Source: Diaphorobacter limosus (lineage in GTDB: Bacteria > Pseudomonadota > Gammaproteobacteria > Burkholderiales > Burkholderiaceae_C). From it: a DNA stretch of 64,000 bases. Within the stretch, counting starts at the first letter, position 1. Each line of letters opens with the position of its first letter. Under the pieces are notes generated by a model. The model made no database searches and was not told where the DNA came from. It saw only the letters and a list, made by a program, of their open reading frames with translations. The position numbers were made by a program, and so were the translations under genes. The DNA is taken from assembly GCF_033100095.1 (NCBI RefSeq), contig NZ_CP136921.1:2822501-2886500 (forward strand), given 5' to 3'. Below are positions 60,031 to 64,000 of this stretch, one piece after another.

Positions 60031-61749
60031 TCAATCGCCTTCCACCACATAGCGCGAAATTACCGGCGGTGTCTCGCCGATATGGAAGGCGTTCTTGCGG
60101 TCGCGCAGTGCCACGTCGGAGGCGGTGACGCGGTCGAAGCGGCGCAGGTGCTCGGTCCAGGACTCGTCCACCACGCGCTCGACGTAGCGGCGCGGGTCGG
60201 CGATGTCGTGCTGCAGCTCCCAGCTGAGGGCACCCTGGCGCAGGCGCGCGCGCCGGCTCTCCTGCATCACGGCGCGAAACTCGGCCGCGCGCGCGGGCTC
60301 GATGAGGTATTCGATGCTGGTCACCAGGCGCAGCCCGGCCTCTGGCGGGGTCTCGGCCTGCGGCAGGTTGAAGGCGCGCGAGGGGCTCAGGTCTTCCTCG
60401 CCATGGCGGTCGCTCACCAGGCGCTGCACCAGGGTCATTACCGTCACGCCTATGGCCGCAGCCAGCGCCAGGCTCACGGGCACGCTGCTCATGGCGGCCA
60501 CCTGGCCCCACAGCGCCGCGCCGGCTGCGGTGGCGCCCATGATGGCCATCTGGAAGATGGCCATGCCGCGCGCGCGCACCCAGTTGGGCAGGGCGAACTG
60601 TGCCGCCACCACCAGGGCGTTGGCCACGGTGATCCAGGCCGCACCGGCGACCACCATGGCCGGCACGGCCAGATACACGTTGGGTGCCAGGGCCACGATG
60701 GCCGAGGCCAGCGACTGCACCAGCGTGCCGCGCGTGACCAGCTGGTCGGCGGCCATCATCTGGCGCAGGCGTGGCAGCAGCATGGCCGCGCCTATGGCAC
60801 CCGCGCCCATGGCCGCCAGCAGCAGCGTGAAGGTGCCGGCGCCGCCGCCCTGCAGGCCGCGTGCCACCAGCGGCAGCAGCGCCAGCAGGGCCGTGGCGTG
60901 CAGGAAGAACACCGAAATGCGCCACAGCACGGCGCGCATCGGTGGCGACTCGCGTACGAACTGCAGGCCCACGCGCATGGCGCTGGCCAGGCGCTCGCGC
61001 CCGAGCGGGTTGGGCGTGGCCTGGCGCCGCCAGCGCATGATGGTGAAGCCCGCCAGCAGCGACAGCACGGCGTTCAGCACAAAGACCCAGGCGCTGCCGA
61101 AGCTGGCAATGATGGCGCCGGCCAGCAGGGGCCCGATGATGCGCGAGGCGTTCATCGCCACGCCGTTGAGCGCCAGCGCCGCGGGCAGGTGCGGGCGCTC
61201 CACTAGCTCGGGCACGATGGCCGAGAACACCGGCCAGCGCATGGCCAGGCCTATGCCGTTGGCAAAGGTGAGCGCCAGCAGCAGGTGCGGGCTGACCCCG
61301 CCGGCCAGGATCACCCCGCACAGCACCACGGCCACGGCCGCCACCCAGAACTGCGTGACCATGAAGTACTTGCGTCGGTCCAGTATGTCGGCCAGCGCAC
61401 CGCTGGGCAGGCCGAGCAGGAACACCGGCAGGGTGGAGGCCGTCTGCACCAGCGCCACCAGCACCGGCGAGCTGGTCAGCGTGGTCATGAGCCAGGCGGC
61501 CGCCACGTCGTTCATCCACATGCAGGTATTGGCCACCAGCCAGGTCAGCCAGAGCATGCGGAACACGGGCACGGACAGCGGCGCCAGGGGTGACTGCGGC
61601 GTGCGCGCGGCGGCGCTGCGCTGCAGCTCGGCAGTGGCTGCGGCCTCGGCGGAGTCGGCGATGTCCGAGGCGTTGGCGGGGGTGTCGGCGCCGGGGTCTG
61701 TGCTGTCGGGGCTCTGGGGCCCGTGGGTGTGCGGTGGCTGTGGCGGCAT
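60031..61749 (-). CDS. MFS transporter (EntS/MFS_3-like) with a C-terminal soluble domain
   Basis: A 572-residue protein. A ~55-residue hydrophilic N terminus rich in Pro, Ala and Ser precedes a twelve-helix MFS_3 (PF05977) core ('MLWLTWLVANTCMWMNDVAA', 'LPSGALADILDRRKYFM', 'IVPELVERPHLPAALALNGV'). The last ~130 residues are soluble and resemble a ferredoxin-like monooxygenase/ABM fold ('LVTSIEYLIEPARAAEFRAV', 'RQGALSWELQHDIADPRRYV'). Exporter of an unknown small molecule; related forms export siderophores. Convergent with mltA, codirectional with the Lrp gene upstream. Confidence 0.9.
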   Translation of the reverse strand: MPPQPPHTHGPQSPDSTDPGADTPANASDIADSAEAAATAELQRSAAARTPQSPLAPLSVPVFRMLWLTWLVANTCMWMNDVAAAWLMTTLTSSPVLVALVQTASTLPVFLLGLPSGALADILDRRKYFMVTQFWVAAVAVVLCGVILAGGVSPHLLLALTFANGIGLAMRWPVFSAIVPELVERPHLPAALALNGVAMNASRIIGPLLAGAIIASFGSAWVFVLNAVLSLLAGFTIMRWRRQATPNPLGRERLASAMRVGLQFVRESPPMRAVLWRISVFFLHATALLALLPLVARGLQGGGAGTFTLLLAAMGAGAIGAAMLLPRLRQMMAADQLVTRGTLVQSLASAIVALAPNVYLAVPAMVVAGAAWITVANALVVAAQFALPNWVRARGMAIFQMAIMGATAAGAALWGQVAAMSSVPVSLALAAAIGVTVMTLVQRLVSDRHGEEDLSPSRAFNLPQAETPPEAGLRLVTSIEYLIEPARAAEFRAVMQESRRARLRQGALSWELQHDIADPRRYVERVVDESWTEHLRRFDRVTASDVALRDRKNAFHIGETPPVISRYVVEGD

Positions 61750-61769
61750 GGGCCCGCCATTATGAAACC

Positions 61770-62255
61770 TCAGGCCCGGGCCTGCTCCAGATGCGCCAGC
61801 GGCAGCGCGCCGCCGGCCTTGACCTCGCCCAGCGAGAAGCTGGTGTGCATGTCCTTCACGTTGGGCAGGTTCAGCAGCACGGTGCGCGCGAACTGCGAAA
61901 AGCTGTCCAGGTCGCGCGCCACCACCTGCAGCTCGAAGGTGCCGGTGCCGCTGATGTAGTGGCAGGACACCACCTCGGGAATCTGCGCTATGGCCTGCTC
62001 CATGGTGCGCGTCAGGTCGCCCGTGCTGCGCTCGGCGTCCAGGCGCACGAAGGCCAGCACGCCCAGGCCGATCTTGTGGCGGTCGATCTCGGCGCGGTAG
62101 CCGCGGATGAAGCCGGATTCCTCCAGCGCCCGCACACGGCGCCAGCAGGGCGCGGCCGACAGGCCTACTCGCTGCGCCAGCTCGGCATTGGTCAGACGCG
62201 CGTCACGCTGCAAGGCGCCCAGTATGGCCAGGTCGTATTTGTCCAGTGTTTCCAT
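61770..62255 (-). CDS. Lrp/AsnC family transcriptional regulator
   Basis: A 161-residue regulator with an N-terminal helix-turn-helix (about 5-60; 'LDKYDLAILGALQRDARLTN', 'LAQRVGLSAAPCWRRVRAL') and a C-terminal RAM ligand-binding domain (~70-150; 'GVLAFVRLDAERSTGDL', 'CHYISGTGTFELQVVARDLD'). It is divergent from the indolepyruvate ferredoxin oxidoreductase gene, which makes that gene a probable target, sensing an aromatic amino acid. A palindromic operator candidate lies 15 bases before its ATG, suggesting autoregulation. Confidence 0.95.
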   Translation of the reverse strand: METLDKYDLAILGALQRDARLTNAELAQRVGLSAAPCWRRVRALEESGFIRGYRAEIDRHKIGLGVLAFVRLDAERSTGDLTRTMEQAIAQIPEVVSCHYISGTGTFELQVVARDLDSFSQFARTVLLNLPNVKDMHTSFSLGEVKAGGALPLAHLEQARA

Positions 62256-62269
62256 TTTTCGATTATTTA

Positions 62270-62286
62270 AAGAAAGATTCTTTCTT
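62270..62286. promoter_or_regulatory. Candidate Lrp/AsnC operator
   Basis: A perfect inverted repeat AAGAAAGA-T-TCTTTCTT, 17 bases long, sits in the divergent spacer. Its size and AT-rich centre fit the 15-17 base dyads bound by Lrp-type dimers. Confidence 0.55.
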
Positions 62287-62437
62287 GCATTGGGGAAAAC
62301 GCGGCAAACAAAGCAAACACATATCAGTAATCAGCGCATACACTGCGCGCCATGGACTGGGCCTGAGCGGCGCCGGTTCGTTTGCCGTGCCCCCGCAACC
62401 CGGGGCGCAAGCCCGAAGAACAGCCCGGAGACACCCC

Positions 62438-64000
62438 ATGAATGCCCCCCTGCCCGACCATGTGCGCCGCGCGCTCGAGTCCGTCACCCTGGATGACAAA
62501 TATGCCCTGGGTCAGGGCCGCGCCTTCATGAGCGGCGTGCAGGCCCTGGTGCGCCTGCCCATGCTGCAGCGCCAGCGCGACCAGGCCGCGGGCCTGAACA
62601 CGGCGGGCTTCATCAGCGGCTACCGTGGCTCGCCGTTGGGCGGCTACGACCAGGCCCTGCTCGGCGCGCGCAAGCATCTGGCAGAGAGCCATGTCGTGTT
62701 CCAGCCCGGCGTGAACGAGGAGCTGGGCGCCACGGCCGTGTGGGGCACGCAGCAGCTCGACATCTACCCCGAGAGCAAAAAGTACGACGGCGTGTTTGGC
62801 ATCTGGTATGGCAAGGGGCCGGGCGTGGATCGCTGCTCGGACGTGTTCAAGCATGCCAACATGGCCGGCACCGCCAAACATGGCGGCGTGATCGCCGTGG
62901 CCGGCGACGACCACATCAGCAAGAGCAGCACCGCCGCGCACCAGAGCGACCATATCTTCAAGGCCTGCGGCCTGCCGGTGTTCTTTCCGAGCAGCGTGCA
63001 GGACATCCTGGACATGGGTCTGCATGCCTTTGCCATGAGCCGCTTCTCGGGCCTGTGGTCGGGCCTGAAAACGGTGCAGGAGGTGGTCGAGTCGTCGAGC
63101 AGCATCTCGGTCGATCCGGATCGTGTGAACATCATCCTGCCCGAGGACTTTGTGATGCCGCCGGGCGGCCTGCACATACGCTGGCCCGACGCGCCCCTGG
63201 AGCAGGAGGCGCGCCTGATGGACTACAAGTGGTATGCGGCCCTGGCCTATGTGCGCGCCAACAAGCTCAACTACAACGTGGTCGCCACGCCCCGGGATCG
63301 CTTTGGACTCATCGCCAGCGGCAAGGCCTACAACGACATGCGCCAGGCTCTGATCGACCTGGGGCTCGATGACGGCCATTGCCGCCAGCTGGGCATCCGC
63401 GTGCACAAGGTGAACGTGGTCTGGCCGCTGGAGGCCGGCATCACGCGCGACTTTGCCGAGGGGCTGCAGGAGATCCTGGTGGTCGAGGAAAAGCGCCAGG
63501 TCATCGAATACCAGATCAAGGAGCAGCTCTACAACTGGCGCGCCGACGTGCGCCCGGACGTGCTGGGCAAGTTCGACGAGGTCGAGGGCGACCATTCGGG
63601 CGGCGAGTGGGGCATGCCCAACCCCAGCCAGAACTGGCTGCTGCGCCCCCAGGCCGACCTGACGCCGGCCATCATCGCGCGCGCCATCGCCAAGCGGCTG
63701 AAGAAGCTGGGCGTCCCCGCGGACATCGCGGCGCGCATGGACGAGCGCCTGTCGGTGATAGAGGCGCGTGAGCGCGGCATGGCCGAGCAGAAGCTGGACA
63801 CCGGCGAGCGCATGCCCTGGTTCTGCAGCGGCTGCCCGCACAACACCAGCACCCGCGTGCCCGAGGGCAGCCGTGCCGTGGCCGGCATTGGCTGCCACTA
63901 CATGGTCAACTGGATGCCCGACCGCCACACCAGTACCTTCACGCAGATGGGCGGCGAGGGCGTGACCTGGGTGGGCCAGGCGCCGTTTTCCAAGACCCCC
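62438..64000 (+). CDS. Indolepyruvate ferredoxin oxidoreductase, fused large protein (3' end outside window)
   Basis: The first 521 residues of a probably ~1150-residue fused enzyme that oxidatively decarboxylates arylpyruvates to aryl-acetyl-CoA. The N-terminal pyruvate-ferredoxin oxidoreductase-like domain has 'AGFISGYRGSPLGGYDQALL', 'GVFGIWYGKGPGVDRCSDVF' and 'AGDDHISKSSTAAHQSDHIF'. C463 and C466 in 'WFCSGCPHNTST' mark the entry to the TPP domain, whose 'GIGCHYMVNWMPDR' follows. Gene starts at ATG 62438 with GGAG nine bases upstream. The divergent Lrp regulator supports a role in aromatic amino acid catabolism. The TPP and gamma parts are cut by the window edge. Confidence 0.94.
   Translation, partial: MNAPLPDHVRRALESVTLDDKYALGQGRAFMSGVQALVRLPMLQRQRDQAAGLNTAGFISGYRGSPLGGYDQALLGARKHLAESHVVFQPGVNEELGATAVWGTQQLDIYPESKKYDGVFGIWYGKGPGVDRCSDVFKHANMAGTAKHGGVIAVAGDDHISKSSTAAHQSDHIFKACGLPVFFPSSVQDILDMGLHAFAMSRFSGLWSGLKTVQEVVESSSSISVDPDRVNIILPEDFVMPPGGLHIRWPDAPLEQEARLMDYKWYAALAYVRANKLNYNVVATPRDRFGLIASGKAYNDMRQALIDLGLDDGHCRQLGIRVHKVNVVWPLEAGITRDFAEGLQEILVVEEKRQVIEYQIKEQLYNWRADVRPDVLGKFDEVEGDHSGGEWGMPNPSQNWLLRPQADLTPAIIARAIAKRLKKLGVPADIAARMDERLSVIEARERGMAEQKLDTGERMPWFCSGCPHNTSTRVPEGSRAVAGIGCHYMVNWMPDRHTSTFTQMGGEGVTWVGQAPFSKTP

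Overview
The window is a high-GC (roughly 65-70%) chromosomal segment of a betaproteobacterium, most probably a member of the Comamonadaceae (Acidovorax/Alicycliphilus/Delftia-like). This rests on the codon usage, two periplasmic receptors of the Bug/tripartite tricarboxylate (TTT) type, Burkholderiales gene orders (def-lipoprotein-fmt divergent from LysM-dprA; glnE divergent from yhdP-nitrilase) and a dispersed palindromic intergenic repeat at twelve places. It is mostly housekeeping chromosome. I see no transposase, integrase, phage module, tRNA, rRNA or CRISPR array.

Layout. 1-4446: end of a LysR regulator, tcuA-tcuB (tricarballylate/citrate oxidation) and a TTT receptor. 4482-4967: NudJ-like Nudix hydrolase. 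5195-10562: a lower-GC accessory block with two FemAB/BioF2-like acyltransferases, a GNAT, a strongly AT-shifted methyltransferase and a polysaccharide deacetylase, probably a cell-surface glycan modification set. 10782-12238: ECF sigma factor with DUF3619-like and DUF3106-like partners. 12420-16202: a small exported protein, a GNAT coupled to riboflavin synthase, and a chemoreceptor. 16350-18307: an AstE/AspA-like metallohydrolase coupled to a second TTT receptor. 18337-22442: pyrF, a capsule-type glycosyltransferase, a DMT transporter and a FlgO-type lipoprotein pair. 22622-29601: pgk; the operon def-lipoprotein-fmt-azlC-azlD; LysM-dprA. 29702-35512: argC, sucCD, and a PP2C/FHA/class II phosphodiesterase signalling trio. 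35529-41964: moaC, an M48 protease, a TerC-type manganese exporter behind a Mn2+ riboswitch, small zinc-binding proteins, yaeQ and purB. 42070-50150: a glutathione S-transferase, a candidate small RNA, an RND pump with its adaptor, glnE. 50224-57831: yhdP-nitrilase-histidine kinase-response regulator with overlapping junctions. 57912-64000: OmpA-like lipoprotein, mltA, MFS transporter, Lrp regulator, and the start of indolepyruvate ferredoxin oxidoreductase.

The most rewarding non-coding signals are: (1) a yybP-ykoY manganese riboswitch at 38920-39060 (minus strand), with an overlapping terminator that explains an ON switch; (2) a roughly 100-nt candidate small RNA at 42746-42845 (minus strand), with its own -35 box, a closed terminal stem followed by seven U residues, and a CU-rich anti-Shine-Dalgarno segment; (3) the palindromic repeat family, which is not confined to spacers: it forms the C-terminal codons of several genes, most of the signal peptide of the M48 protease, and part of fmt. 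Fmt also carries a second, unrelated GC-rich in-frame insertion.

The best candidate for an undescribed system is the 5.2-10.6 kb surface-modification block, followed by the PP2C-FHA-phosphodiesterase trio, which has no kinase nearby. Both functional readings are inferences from families and gene order.
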